Source: Micromonospora eburnea (GTDB lineage: Bacteria; Actinomycetota; Actinomycetes; Mycobacteriales; Micromonosporaceae). Taken from it: a stretch of DNA of 64,000 nucleotides. Shown one piece after another: positions 8,559 to 17,952 of this stretch (positions within the stretch are counted from its first letter, which is position 1; each line of letters opens with the position of its first letter). The DNA is taken from positions 2,232,001-2,296,000 of the forward strand of contig NZ_FMHY01000002.1 in assembly GCF_900090225.1 (NCBI RefSeq), read 5' to 3'. Made by a program: the position numbers and the translations under genes. A model generated the notes under the pieces. That model saw only the letters and a list, made by a program, of their open reading frames with translations. It was not told the DNA's origin and made no database searches.

Positions 8559-9793
8559 GGCAGCTCTACCCGTAGTGTCGTCGGGCCGCCCGTTGGACTG
8601 TGCAGTGTCATTGTCCCGTCGAGGGCGGCGGCCCGGTCCGCTACACCGGCCAGGCCGGTTCCATGGTATGGGTCGGCTCCGCCGCGGCCGTTGTCGGTTA
8701 CCTCTACCACCAACCGGTTGCCGCCCTGGTCGAGGGTCAGTGTGATCTCGGTGGCGCCGCTGTGTTTGACGACGTTGGTCAATGCCTCGGCCGCGACGAA
8801 GTAGGCGGCGCTTTCCACGGCGGCGGGCGGCCGTACCAGCGTGCCGATCGACGTGCGCACCGGCACGGGGGATTCGGCGGCAAGCGTCCGTACCGCCTCG
8901 GCCAGTCCCCGGTCGGCGAGGATCGGGGGGTAGATGTTGCGGACGACCTCGCGGAGTGCGGTCAGGGTCTGTTCGACGCCGGTGTGGGCCCGCTCGACGA
9001 GCTGGTTGGCGGTGTCTGGGTCGATGTCGCGTTGCCGTTGCGCGAGGCCCAACTGGATGGCCACGGCGACGAGGCGCGCCTGCAGGCCATCGTGTAGATC
9101 CCGCTCGATCCGGCGCAGCTCCGCTGCGTGGGCGTCCAGGGCACCCGCGCGTGTGGTCGAGAGCTGCTCGACCCGTGCGGTCAGGCAATCGCGGGCTGAG
9201 GGCGCCAGCATGGCCCGGTATGCCTTGGCCTGTGCTGCCGCGATCACCGGCCCGGCCCAGAGCAGCAGTGCCGTCGAGCCAGCGGCGATCGGCAGCGGCA
9301 CGGCCAGCGCCCGCGTCCAGCTGTCGATCTTGACGAAAAAGTCGATCGGGGCGCCGTCCGGCACCCACCACACCAGCGCGACGACGGGTGCGGTGATTGC
9401 GCACAGCCATACGGCCAGACAGCACAGGGCCAGCGAGGTGCCGGCCAGAGCGTGCAGCACAAGCCATAGCAAGTCTCGCCAGGTCGCCGGGTCACGGGCC
9501 AGCGTGCGCAGCTGTGCGAACGAAGAACCGGAGAACTCGGCGTACCGCTGCGGCACCACACCCCCCAGCAGCCGCCCCGCCCGGCGCCGCTCGACGGCCG
9601 CCAACGACCGGACGACCCGTAGCGTTCCCGCCAGCAGCGGCACCCCGATCAGTGCAAGACACAAGGCTCCGGCCACCGCAAGGGCCAGCAACGCGCCGGC
9701 TGCGGCCACCGCCGTGACACCACCGCGCAACAGGTACGCAGTCGCCTGGGCCGCCCGTCGCATGATCCCATTGTCGTCGAGCAGCGCGACCAT
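8546..9793 (-). CDS. Sensor histidine kinase (NarL-type, HisKA_3)
   Basis: A roughly 415-residue membrane sensor kinase. Membrane-spanning pairs lie near residues 25-55 and 110-185 with little extracellular sequence, as in intramembrane sensors. The dimerisation and phosphotransfer domain has His234 in RRIERDLHDGLQARLVAVA, followed by an ATPase domain with the G-box GTGLAGVADRAAAL. Start uncertain: ATG at 9793 or 9763; the frame is open to 9934 but the extra residues are unlike the family. It phosphorylates the regulator encoded immediately downstream. Lipid or cell-envelope stress is the usual input for this architecture; the signal is not known here. Confidence 0.9.
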   Translation of the reverse strand: MVALLDDNGIMRRAAQATAYLLRGGVTAVAAAGALLALAVAGALCLALIGVPLLAGTLRVVRSLAAVERRRAGRLLGGVVPQRYAEFSGSSFAQLRTLARDPATWRDLLWLVLHALAGTSLALCCLAVWLCAITAPVVALVWWVPDGAPIDFFVKIDSWTRALAVPLPIAAGSTALLLWAGPVIAAAQAKAYRAMLAPSARDCLTARVEQLSTTRAGALDAHAAELRRIERDLHDGLQARLVAVAIQLGLAQRQRDIDPDTANQLVERAHTGVEQTLTALREVVRNIYPPILADRGLAEAVRTLAAESPVPVRTSIGTLVRPPAAVESAAYFVAAEALTNVVKHSGATEITLTLDQGGNRLVVEVTDNGRGGADPYHGTGLAGVADRAAALDGTMTLHSPTGGPTTLRVELPCAS

Positions 9794-10284
9794 CACCTTG
9801 AAGCTGTCTCGTTGCTGCTCGTCGGCGTCATCCCCGACAGGCCGGCCACCATGGACACACGGCTGAGCTCGGCCGCCCGGATACGGTCGGCGACCGCGGG
9901 GAAAGGCGATGCCGACCCCCTCAAGCGCCCGCACCGCGATGTGCCGGGACCCGTAGACCCGGGGACAGCGCGCACCTCAAAAGCCGATTCGTAGCCATGA
10001 CACCAAGTCCAGCGTGAAGAGTTGCCGGTCACAGTGACACCAGCTGGCGTCTTGAGGTGTAGCTGGCACCACCCCGCTTCCGGATGACCGCGACACTGCG
10101 CAGGCGTCTCATGCGCTCCTACCGTCATGCCCGGGTCGGCGCAGAAAGCGCCGTGGGACGGGCGACAGACGTATCGGAGGCGGGCGGCCCCGGGCCTAGG
10201 CGGGCCTTACACCGGCATCCATCACGACGTCCGACGGCGGCTGGCGAATACATCCGACAGGACACCTGATGATCGGCGGACCGA
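9794..10284. other. Divergent intergenic region, no gene seen
   Basis: About 490 bp between the histidine kinase (minus) and the CPBP protease (plus). Short frames in it show no family resemblance. It should hold the divergent promoters of both units, but no convincing -35/-10 pair or operator stood out. Confidence 0.5.
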
Positions 10285-11139
10285 ATGACTATCGTGATCG
10301 ATGCACGAGTGGCGCCCCTCGGGGATCGCTTAAAAAGGCGGCAAGGCCTGACGGCTTTCTTGCTGATCTCGTTCGGCACCGCCTGGGGGTGGGAGGCGAT
10401 GGCCCACCTGGTGCTTGGCTGGTCGCTGGTCAACCCGCTGGTGCAGGCGCCGGCCGGGTTCGCGCCGGCGATCGCGGCGCTGGTGGTCCGGCGCTGGGTC
10501 ACCCGGGAAGGTTTCACGGACGCCGGCTCACGCCTGCGGCTGCGCACCGCCTGGCGGTACTACCTGCTAGCGTGGCTGGGCCCGCTCGGCGTCGCCGCTG
10601 CGGTGATTGGCCTCGCCGCGGCGACCGGGCGATGGGAACCTTCCTTCCGCCCGGTAGCGGACCTGATTCCAGGCGTGCCCGTCTGGGCGGTGCCCCTGCT
10701 GCTCTGTGTGCTCGCCCTGGTCGCCACCATCGTCTTCTGGGGTGAGGAGTTCGGCTGGACCGGCTATCTGCTGCTACGTATCTATCCCGGCCGTCCGCGC
10801 CGCGCCGCACTGGTAGCCGGCCTGATCGCGGCGGTCTGGCACTACCCACTGGCGCTGCTCGGCTACGTCGAATATCGCCCCCTGGCCATGGGCATGCTCG
10901 GATGGACGGCGTGGATCATGTGCCAGGAAATCATCCTGGCCTGGCTGCGGTCCTGCAGCCGCAGCGTCTGGCCAGCCTGCCTGGCGCATGCCGGCAACAA
11001 TCTGGTGCTGGCCCCGCTGACCACCGCGCTGCTGCTCGGCCCGAGCGGCTTCGGCGAGAACGGCATACAACTGCTGGTGGTGCTGGTGCTGGCAACCGTC
11101 GCGGCCGGGCCGTTCCTGCAAGCCAGCCGGGAACAATGA
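10285..11139 (+). CDS. CPBP-family intramembrane glutamic endopeptidase
   Basis: A 284-residue polytopic membrane protein of the CPBP (Abi, Rce1-like) family. The three catalytic motifs are visible: the glutamate pair in WGEEFGWTGYLL, His in AAVWHYPLALLGY and the final motif AHAGNNLVLAPL. Eight or so hydrophobic segments fit the family. Such proteases cleave prenylated or peptide substrates in the membrane and often sit beside bacteriocin or two-component genes, as here (divergent from a LuxR-type system). Substrate unknown. Confidence 0.85.
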   Translation: MTIVIDARVAPLGDRLKRRQGLTAFLLISFGTAWGWEAMAHLVLGWSLVNPLVQAPAGFAPAIAALVVRRWVTREGFTDAGSRLRLRTAWRYYLLAWLGPLGVAAAVIGLAAATGRWEPSFRPVADLIPGVPVWAVPLLLCVLALVATIVFWGEEFGWTGYLLLRIYPGRPRRAALVAGLIAAVWHYPLALLGYVEYRPLAMGMLGWTAWIMCQEIILAWLRSCSRSVWPACLAHAGNNLVLAPLTTALLLGPSGFGENGIQLLVVLVLATVAAGPFLQASREQ

Positions 11140-11179
11140 GTCGAGGTTCCACGACAAGCGTGGCCGACGTCATCCGGAC

Positions 11180-11560
11180 CGTCACCGCCAGCAACCGAAC
11201 GCGAAGTACGGCGTGGTTCTGTTCGCCGTACTGCTGCTGGCCGGCTGGTGGATCGCCCGCCGCGCGGGTGAGCGGATGCCGGCGGCGGTGTAGCGCCGGT
11301 GGGCATGCTGCTCGCGGTGGCGGGGAACCAGCCGATCGTGTCCGCCGTGAACAGGCCGCGCCTCTACATGACGCTGTCGGGCATCCTGGTGCTGGCCGAT
11401 CGGAGCACCGACCCGTCGTTCCCGTCGGACCACGCCACGATGGCCGGCGCGGTCGCGGCCGGCCTGCTGGCCGTGGCCGCCGCTGCGGTGATGGTCTCGC
11501 CCGGATCTACATCGGTGCGCACTACCCGGTGATGCGCCGGCTGGTGGGTAACCTGCGCAG
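11180..11560 (+). pseudogene. PAP2-superfamily phosphatase, frameshifted remnant
   Basis: Pieces of a phosphatidic acid phosphatase-type protein in three frames. One reads KYGVVLFAVLLLAGWWIARR, the next LLAVAGNQPIVSAVNRPR and PSFPSDHATMAGAVAAGLL (the PSDH motif), and the third ARIYIGAHYPV (the last catalytic motif). A stop near 11290 and a shift near 11505 separate them. It directly follows the CPBP gene. At least two frame breaks, so non-functional unless the sequence is wrong. Confidence 0.75.
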
Positions 11561-11605
11561 ACTTGGTTCCTGGGACGATGACTGGCAGGTCCCGGCGACG
11601 TCGGC

Positions 11606-12331
11606 TCATTGTCGTCTGCCTGCTTGACCTGCCGGCATTGCGGTCCGGGTTTCGGCTGCCGTCTTGATGAGCTGTGCGGTTTCGTCGGGGTGCGAGACCA
11701 TCGGGAGGTGGCTGGATGCGACTTCGCTGGTGGTCGCGCCCATGCGGTTGGCGAACATGCGCTGCGCGTCCGGTGGGATCGCTTGGTCCTGGGTGGCGAT
11801 GAGGTACCAGGACGGTAGCGATTTCCAGGCCGGAACGCCCATCGCTTCCGAGAAGGTTGAACTGGCAGTTGGCTGCTGTACGGCGTGCATCACCTTGGCC
11901 CGCACCGGGTCGACGTCGGCCGCGAAGTGCCGGACGAAGTCGTCCTGCTGCTGCCATATGAAGCCCTGCTTGTCGGTGAACAGGTGCGCCAGCGCCGGTG
12001 GTGTGGGTCCCTGCGACAGCAGCGCACCCAGCGATTCACCTTGGTCCAGCCCAAAAGCCGCGATATACGCCAGCCCGACCACGTTCGGCGCGTCGGTGCC
12101 GAGGGCGGTCATGATCTGGCCGCCGTAGGAGTGTCCGGCGACGATCGTTGGGCCGTCCTGCAATATTAGGACCTGGCGTAGCCGGGCGACATCTTCGGCC
12201 GTCGAGGACAGGGGGAACTGTGGGGCCGTCACGTGGTAGCCATCGGCCTGTAGACGCTCGATAACGCCGCTCCAGCAGGAGCCGTCGGCCCACGCGCCGT
12301 GGACGAGGACGATGTTCGGTCGGCCATTCAT
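11606..12331 (-). CDS. Alpha/beta hydrolase (salicylate-esterase/MeHNL-like)
   Basis: A 241-residue alpha/beta hydrolase of the plant-esterase-like group. Oxyanion region NIVLVHGAWADGSCW, nucleophile elbow AGHSYGGQIM, late Asp in LIATQDQAIPPDAQ and His in SSHLPMVSHPDE complete the triad. The ATG at 12331 is preceded by GGAAGGAAA and gives the usual short N-terminus without a signal peptide, so it acts in the cytoplasm. A Tat-exported homologue lies at 14331-15176 and a broken third copy at 15270-15630. Substrate unknown. Confidence 0.88.
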   Translation of the reverse strand: MNGRPNIVLVHGAWADGSCWSGVIERLQADGYHVTAPQFPLSSTAEDVARLRQVLILQDGPTIVAGHSYGGQIMTALGTDAPNVVGLAYIAAFGLDQGESLGALLSQGPTPPALAHLFTDKQGFIWQQQDDFVRHFAADVDPVRAKVMHAVQQPTASSTFSEAMGVPAWKSLPSWYLIATQDQAIPPDAQRMFANRMGATTSEVASSHLPMVSHPDETAQLIKTAAETRTAMPAGQAGRRQ

Positions 12332-12561
12332 GTGGTTTCCTTCCCTACCGAATGGGGTGTTTGTTTCTGCCACGTTGGCTTCCAAGCGACGGCGGATATC
12401 CGTACGTTGACTGTGCCGGGCGCCCTAACTAGGTGCATTTAAGGCGTGAATACCAGATCGGCCTAGGCGTAAACGTGCGCGATCGAGAACCGAAGTACCG
12501 CGTCGGCGTACCCGAGCCAGACCCTCAAGCCCAGGCAGCGTCGTGCTCGGCCCAGCAATGA

Positions 12562-13170
12562 TCAGCCGCCCAGCCACATTGAGGCCCGCTTGATGTGTGC
12601 GAGCTGTGCGGCGAAGGCGACCAGTGCGACCACCACACCGACCGCGATCGCCAACGTGGCGGATCCGCTGGCCACTCCGGCCAGCAGGGTCGCGCCCAGG
12701 CCGATCAACAGTGTGTTGACGGCACCCACCATGGCCGCCATGGTCAGTAGCAGTTGCCAGCGAGAGCGGCTGCCGCCAACCGCCGCCACGATCGTTTGCA
12801 TGTCGCCGCCGCCGGTTACCGCGTCGGCGAAGAAGTCGTGCTCGCCGGCGAACTGGCGGTGGTAGTAGGCGCGAATACGCTGGATGCGCTTGAGATCCAG
12901 CGCGTTCTCTACCATGTTCTGCACGAGCCGGGCGAAGGTGAGCAGCCCAGTGATTATCAGGGCCGGCAGCACCGCACCAAGGTACGGCTTGATCAGGTGT
13001 CCGCTACTGGAAACGAAGCCCAGCCCGATCAGCGCGGCGGACAGCAGTGACAGGAACACCGTCGTCCGCCCGACGGACTCGGTGACTGTGGCGCCGCGCG
13101 AGGTCTGACGCACGAAGTGCTCAGTGGTCAGGGCGGTGAGCAGTCGCTGCTCGCGCGCCTCATCGTCCAT
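12562..13170 (-). CDS. Tetraspan membrane protein of unknown function
   Basis: A 202-residue protein with two hydrophobic hairpins (about residues 40-80 and 140-190) joined by a charged cytoplasmic segment (RLVQNMVENALDLKRIQRIRAYYHRQF). The layout of a short N-terminal helix, two TM pairs and a C-terminal amphipathic end (AQLAHIKRASMWLGG) recalls SLATT-like membrane proteins, but no family is certain. GGAGGGGG precedes the ATG at 13170; a GTG at 13197 would add nine residues. No obvious operon partner. Confidence 0.7.
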   Translation of the reverse strand: MDDEAREQRLLTALTTEHFVRQTSRGATVTESVGRTTVFLSLLSAALIGLGFVSSSGHLIKPYLGAVLPALIITGLLTFARLVQNMVENALDLKRIQRIRAYYHRQFAGEHDFFADAVTGGGDMQTIVAAVGGSRSRWQLLLTMAAMVGAVNTLLIGLGATLLAGVASGSATLAIAVGVVVALVAFAAQLAHIKRASMWLGG

Positions 13171-14260
13171 GCCGTCGCCCCCTCCAGCGCTGCCCACCCC
13201 TCACATCACGGATGACAAGACCCATCCCCAGGTCAATCCACACTGCCCGAGCCTCTGTTGCTCAGGGCCGACCGAGGTGACGGACGACAAGACCAAGCCT
13301 CGATGATGGACGGGGCGGCCCGGGACTCGTAGATTCCGGCCGCCCCCTCACATCCTTGAGGACGAGGACCTGCACTCGCGGGACATCGCGGAAATTGGAA
13401 AGGCTGTGACCTCTCGGCCTCTCTGATGGTGAGTTCAGGGCACCGCCCGAAGCGTGATGAACCATTACTGGTGACGTGCACCGGACTGACCGGCTCATGC
13501 GTGGATGGACAAGACTTTGGGGCCGCTGGAGTGCGTCGCGGCGGAGCGGAATGGCGCATCGCCGACCGCAATCCGCAGCGCTTCATGCTTCGGGTCCTGG
13601 CCGCACGGCAGCCAGTCGAACGGTGGTGATCCGGACTCAAAGCGAATGACGGGGCTGTTTGCGCACTTTATGTGTTGATGCTTAGACGACGAAACCTACC
13701 GGCCAGCCCCGGCATCGTCGTCGGTTGTGGTCACGACACGCGCTTCGAGGTGCCCGTCCCCACACACCTGTTCTGCGGCGGCCCGGCGTCATCGTCACCC
13801 ACCACGGCACCCTCACCGATGCGCCTAGCTGTACCAGCGCTTCGACCGCCGCGACGATGTGATCAAAGCGATGCTGCGCCCCTGACGGGGCGACGCGGGC
13901 CGGCGACCAGGCTTCCGAGCGCTCGGCGGGACCGTACGGATCACCGGCGGCCAAGCGGAACAGCACGACTTTGGCTGGCCCTGGACGGGTCAGGGGCACC
14001 CACATCGCCCCTTACTACTCGTGAGAACCTACAGCTGCGCCTTTTCGAGCGCTTCCTGAAGGCGGAGGCATGCCACCGGACGGCCGGGGCAGCCCTGGCG
14101 ACACACGACTGCATTCGCTAGCGGTTTCGTGAGGAGTTGGGTGCGGACCCGTAGCACGTGCTCGTCGATGCCCAACGGGTGGTCCTCGCCGAGGCAACGG
14201 CTTCCCGACATCGCAGCGGCCAACCTCATCCGCTCGCAGCGGGCATCAGACAAGATCAGC
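13171..14260. other. Gene-poor region of about 1.1 kb
   Basis: No reliable gene on either strand. Short frames of 60-150 codons lack family signatures. Near 13312-13346 a GC-rich hairpin (GGGGCGGCC / GGCCGCCCC, 17-nt loop) may be a stranded terminator. On the minus strand near 13840-13900 a segment HIVAAVEALVQLGASV weakly resembles the end of a glyoxalase/VOC domain, but nothing complete follows. Probably decayed DNA. Confidence 0.5.
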
Positions 14261-14284
14261 CCTGGCCTGCGTGCGCAGGCCAGG
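14261..14284 (-). terminator. Stem-loop terminator of the Tat-exported hydrolase gene
   Basis: A perfect 10-bp stem CCTGGCCTGC / GCAGGCCAGG with a 4-nt loop, 47 bp after the stop codon at 14331. No long U-tract follows, which is common in high-GC actinomycetes. Confidence 0.6.
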
Positions 14285-14330
14285 GCCGGCTATGTCCCGG
14301 CGGGATGCTGCCGGGCTCGGTTTCTTTGAG

Positions 14331-15176
14331 TCAGCTTGTCGCCTTGGCGGCCTGGTCGATCAGGTCCGCGACGACCTTCGGGTGGCTGAGCATCGCGCAG
14401 TGGGACGAGGTCGGCACCTCGACGACCTTGCGGGCGTTGGCGCGGCGGTACATCCAACGCTCAGCTGCGGGCGGAATGGCCTTGTCCTGACCGGCGACCA
14501 GCCCCCACACCGGGACCGTGTGCCACGCGGCAGCCGTCGTCGGGTAGGTAAAGGAGTCGGCGTCGAACGGTCGCTGGGTGGCCTGCAGGAGCTGGAAGGC
14601 GTGCTTGGAGATGTCCGCGGCGAACGCGGCCTGGCCGTTCGGGCTCAGGTACAGGTCGGTTCCGGTAGTGCCGTCGGCCTTCGTGTACGAGACCGGCACG
14701 CTGACGGGCAGGACCTCGCTGCCGGGGAACTTGTTGATCAGGTCACCCTGCGTCTCGCCGACGTCGGGCACGAACGCGGCGATGTAAACCAGCGCCTTGA
14801 CGTTGCTCTTGCCGGCCGCGGCGTTGGTGATGACGGTGCCACCCATGGAGTGGCCGACCAGCACGACCGGCCCGGGGATGGAGTCCAGCAGACTCGCGAT
14901 GTACGGGGCGTCGGTCGGGATACCTCGCAGCGGGTTCGCCCCGCAGATCGTGGTGTAGCCCTCGCCCTGAAGGTAGGCCAGGGTCTGGTTCCAGCACGAC
15001 GAATCGGCGTACCCGCCGTGCACCAACACGATCGTCGGCTTGACCTTCGGGTTGGACCGGCCAGCCGTGGCCGCGGCCGCGGTGTCCGTACCGAACGGAC
15101 TGGCCATCATCGCTGCGGCTCCGGCCACCGCCACGCCGGTCGCCAACAGGTCGCGGCGTGAAACATGTGCATCCAT
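14331..15176 (-). CDS. Tat-exported alpha/beta hydrolase
   Basis: A 281-residue secreted alpha/beta hydrolase. The N-terminus has a twin-arginine signal (VSRRDLLATGVAVAGAA), so it is exported folded. The hydrolase part has IVLVHGGYADSSCW, nucleophile elbow VGHSMGGTVI, Asp in LVAGQDKAIPPAAE and His in PTSSHCAMLSHPKV. The ATG at 15176 has GAGGAG six bases upstream; a longer frame to 15224 is unlikely. It is homologous to the cytoplasmic enzyme at 11606-12331. Likely an extracellular esterase; substrate unknown. Confidence 0.88.
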   Translation of the reverse strand: MDAHVSRRDLLATGVAVAGAAAMMASPFGTDTAAAATAGRSNPKVKPTIVLVHGGYADSSCWNQTLAYLQGEGYTTICGANPLRGIPTDAPYIASLLDSIPGPVVLVGHSMGGTVITNAAAGKSNVKALVYIAAFVPDVGETQGDLINKFPGSEVLPVSVPVSYTKADGTTGTDLYLSPNGQAAFAADISKHAFQLLQATQRPFDADSFTYPTTAAAWHTVPVWGLVAGQDKAIPPAAERWMYRRANARKVVEVPTSSHCAMLSHPKVVADLIDQAAKATS

Positions 15177-15269
15177 TGTGATCTCCTCACTCCTGCGAGC
15201 TGTGCTTGGTTGTTGGAACGGCAACAGCGGACGAACGCACCCGCTACATCAACGTCTGGCGAGCAAGCT

Positions 15270-15630
15270 GGGTGTGGCAGGGGGCAGCGGGCCGTGTTCG
15301 CGGCCTGGCGGATGAGGTCAGCGACCGCGCCCGGCTGGGAGACGTAGACGGCGTGGCTGCCGATCGCCTCGGTGGTGACCGCGCCGACGCGGGCGGCCAT
15401 CGTCCGCTGGGCCGGTGGCGGGATCATGTGGTCGTTGGTGGCGACGAGGTAGAACGCGGGCTTGGACCGCCACGCCGGCTCGGTCACGACGCCGCCGAGG
15501 GCGGCGACGTCCCACGGGACCTGCGAGTCGGCGAGGAAGGCGCGTCGGCGGCGGGCAGGTCGGCGGCGAACGAGCCGGCGAACTTCGAGCGGTCGAGGAA
15601 CAGCCAGCCGGCGCGGGGCGGCAGGATCGG
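15270..15630 (-). pseudogene. Alpha/beta hydrolase C-terminal fragment, frameshifted
   Basis: The C-terminal half of a third hydrolase of the same family. One frame carries FLDRSKFAGSFAADLPAAD, and after a one-base deletion near 15535 the second frame carries WRSKPAFYLVATNDHMIPP and EAIGSHAVYVSQPGAV with the Asp and His of the triad. The N-terminal half with the nucleophile is missing: at about 15630 the DNA switches to a CobW-like fragment on the other strand. Confidence 0.7.
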
Positions 15631-15639
15631 CGTGCCGAG

Positions 15640-15873
15640 CTGGAGTCCCGCTGGCACCCGGTCTTCGGCGACCGGCAGCAGGAACTGGTGCTCATCGGAG
15701 TGGGCCTGGACGGCGACGGCCTGCGGAACGCACTGGCCGCCTGCCTGCTGACCGACCGGGAGATCACGGCGGGGGAGGACGCTTGGCGGGACCCGCCCGA
15801 CCCGTTCCCCGAATGGGATCTCGGCGACCTGCACGACCACGACCTCGCGGAACCGGTTTGGGTTCCGGCTTGA
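15640..15873 (+). pseudogene. C-terminal fragment of a CobW/COG0523 protein
   Basis: About 75 residues in the plus strand matching the end of a CobW_C domain: FGDRQQELVLIGVGLDGDGL, ACLLTDREITAGEDAW and DPFPEWDL. This parallels the C-terminus of the complete CobW-like protein at 16636-17934 ([36 protein letters not shown]). No N-terminal part is present. It suggests duplication of the zinc locus followed by deletion, with the breakpoint against the hydrolase fragment. Confidence 0.7.
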
Positions 15874-16148
15874 CGATGCCGACCACACTCACCGCCGACG
15901 AGGCCTGGCCGCCCTGCTCGCCGCCGGGGGCGCCGTCCCGGTGGGCGTACGCCACCGGCGCCGCAGACGGCCGGCGGCCGACAGCTGCTGCGATCGGGCT
16001 CTGCTCTCGTCGGCGACGCCATGCCGGCTGCACCGGCCGCCGTGCCGGTGCAGCCGGCCCTGACCATGCCCTGGTGGCCGCCGGCCTGACCACGAGCACT
16101 GCTGCGCCTCGCGCGGCGTGCAGGCGCAACTCCAGGCGGTCCAACGGC

Positions 16149-16379
16149 TCAGGGTCGATGATGGGCGGAAGAGCTGCCTTCGACCAGGGTGAGCTGCCCG
16201 TCGGCCCCGGCCGAGGCCAAGTGTCGGGCCACGGCGAGGTCGTGCTCCGGTTCGGTAGCCGGTGCCGCCAGCGAGCCGATCGCCAGGTGCGACCAACTTG
16301 CGGGCGGCTGCCGGTCGTCTGCGGCGGCACCGACAAGGCGGGGGGCCTGCCCTGCCCAGTCGGTGCGCGCTGTGCTCAT
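16149..16379 (-). CDS. Unidentified short ORF coupled to rpmE2
   Basis: A 76-codon frame whose ATG overlaps the L31 stop as ATGA, which suggests a genuine third gene in the CobW-L31 operon. The product (start [16 protein letters not shown]) matches no family I recognise and stops abruptly; similar-looking sequence (LDRLELRLHAARGAAVLVV) continues in another frame, so it may be the head of a frameshifted longer gene. The 275 bp between this ORF and the CobW fragment hold nothing else. Confidence 0.35.
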   Translation of the reverse strand: MSTARTDWAGQAPRLVGAAADDRQPPASWSHLAIGSLAAPATEPEHDLAVARHLASAGADGQLTLVEGSSSAHHRP

Positions 16380-16639
16380 CGCGACTGCTGCGGGCCGCGG
16401 CGGGCGTATTTGGCGTGGAACTTCTCCACCCGGCCCTCGGTGTCGAGTAGGCGTTGCTTGCCGGTCCAGAAGGGGTGGCTGGCGGAGGAGATCTGCACGT
16501 CGATGACGGGGTAGGTGTTGCCGTCGGTCCAGTCGATCGTCTGGTCGCTGGTGGCGGTGGAGCGGGTGAGGAAGGCGAAGTCGGCGGCGCGGTCGCGGTA
16601 GACGACGGGTTTGTAGCTGGGGTGGATGTCGGGCTTCAT
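16376..16639 (-). CDS. rpmE2: Type B 50S ribosomal protein L31 (zinc-free)
   Basis: An 87-residue type B L31. The family pattern MKxDIHPxYxPVVxxD and the segment [26 protein letters not shown] are clear. It contains no cysteine, so it does not bind zinc, and in zinc starvation it can replace the zinc-binding L31 on ribosomes to release zinc. Its ATG overlaps the stop of the CobW-like gene (ATGA), and the operon begins with a Zur-box-like site. Confidence 0.95.
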   Translation of the reverse strand: MKPDIHPSYKPVVYRDRAADFAFLTRSTATSDQTIDWTDGNTYPVIDVQISSASHPFWTGKQRLLDTEGRVEKFHAKYARRGPQQSR

Positions 16640-17934
16640 GCGGGTTCTCCTTGAGTGTCGGTGTCGGTGTCGGGTGGGTTGAGGCCGGCGAGCGGGAAGC
16701 AGCCGGTGAAGGGGTCGTCGTAGCCGCGCCAGGTGTCCTCGCCGTCGGCGAGTTCGGCGTCGGTGAGCAGGCAGCTGGCGAGGGTGCGGTGCAGGCCGGC
16801 GGGGTCGAGGTCTAGGCCGATGAAGACGAGATGCTGGTGCCGATCGCCGTAGTAGGGGTCCCAGTCGAGGGTGGCGGCGAGCCGGCGGTGGTCGGACACC
16901 TCGTCCCAGTGCGGGTCGGGGAGGGCGGCCAGCCAGCGGCCGAGGGAGCCGAGGCTGAGGCCGCCGCCGGCGAAGTCCCAGGCGATGACCGTGTCCGGTT
17001 GGCTGGCCAGCCACAGGTGCCCCCGGGAACGGATCACTTCGGTGTTGACCTCCTCGAGGACGTCGTGCAGCCGTCGTGGGTGGAAGGGGCGGCGGGCGCG
17101 GAAGACCACGGACACCACTCCGCAGTCGGGGTGTGGATCGTGCAGGCCGAGGCGGTGGCCCTCCAGCCCGCGGGTCAGGACGCCGGGGGTGTCGGGGCGG
17201 TGCCGGCGGGTGCCGCGCAGCTCGCGGGTCAGCGCGCCGGCGTCGACCAGGTCGCCGTCGACCCGCACCTGGGTCGCCCATGGCACCATGCGCTCCAGCA
17301 GCACCGACAGCCGGCTGGTGTCGTATGCGCCCTCTCGCGACTGTCCCCACAGCACGAGGGTGTCGGCGTACTCGATCTGGCGGACGATGACGTCGGCGAG
17401 CCCGCGGTGGTCGTTGTCGGCGGCGTGGATGCCGAGGGTCTTGAGGTCGTCGGTGCTGGCCAGCCCGTCGAGCAGGTGCTCGGCGTCGACGACGGTGACG
17501 TACGAGTCGACGTGCAACAGGTCGGTGATCGGCGCGCCGTCGACCAGGCAGTGCGCGCAGACGGCGGCGACGGCTTCCGGCTCGACCACCTCCGGCAGCA
17601 TCAGCAGCAGATCCCGGTGCGGGTGGGTGCGCGCCAGCCGGGCGAGGGTTGGCAGCACGTCCTCGCGCAGGGTGCAGGAGACACAGCCGTGCGCGAGGGT
17701 GATGCGTTCGTCTTCGAGTATTCCCTCGCTGTCGCGCACGATCCGGTGGACGGTTCCGGTGCCGAGGCCGGCGAGGTCGTGCCGGATCAGCAGCAACGAC
17801 GGGTCCGCTGCGAGCAGGCTACGGGCTACGGCGTACGTGGCGGACGGCCAGAAGCCACTGAGCACGGTCAACGACGGTCGGGCGTCGGACGCCGGAACTC
17901 CGGCGTTGGCCGGTGCGAGCGGGGACGTCGACAT
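16636..17934 (-). CDS. CobW/COG0523-like protein without a P-loop
   Basis: A 432-residue protein of the COG0523 zinc-chaperone group, with the CobW_C domain at the end ([20 protein letters not shown]). COG0523 members are normally GTPases, but here the Walker A position after VLSGF reads WPSATYAVA (residues 28-36) instead of GxxxxGKT, and no NKxD motif is visible. The metal motif CxCC appears as CVSC at residues 84-87. It may bind zinc but probably not GTP. GAGAGGA precedes the ATG. It leads the Zur-type operon with L31 and is divergent from L28-L33-S14, consistent with a role in zinc scarcity. Confidence 0.85.
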   Translation of the reverse strand: MSTSPLAPANAGVPASDARPSLTVLSGFWPSATYAVARSLLAADPSLLLIRHDLAGLGTGTVHRIVRDSEGILEDERITLAHGCVSCTLREDVLPTLARLARTHPHRDLLLMLPEVVEPEAVAAVCAHCLVDGAPITDLLHVDSYVTVVDAEHLLDGLASTDDLKTLGIHAADNDHRGLADVIVRQIEYADTLVLWGQSREGAYDTSRLSVLLERMVPWATQVRVDGDLVDAGALTRELRGTRRHRPDTPGVLTRGLEGHRLGLHDPHPDCGVVSVVFRARRPFHPRRLHDVLEEVNTEVIRSRGHLWLASQPDTVIAWDFAGGGLSLGSLGRWLAALPDPHWDEVSDHRRLAATLDWDPYYGDRHQHLVFIGLDLDPAGLHRTLASCLLTDAELADGEDTWRGYDDPFTGCFPLAGLNPPDTDTDTQGEPA

Positions 17935-17952
17935 CACAGTCCTCTCGACTAG

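Noticed and set aside
13682..14005. Possible glyoxalase/VOC gene on the minus strand
   Set aside because: Only one short helix-like segment looks familiar; no metal ligands or complete domain could be traced.
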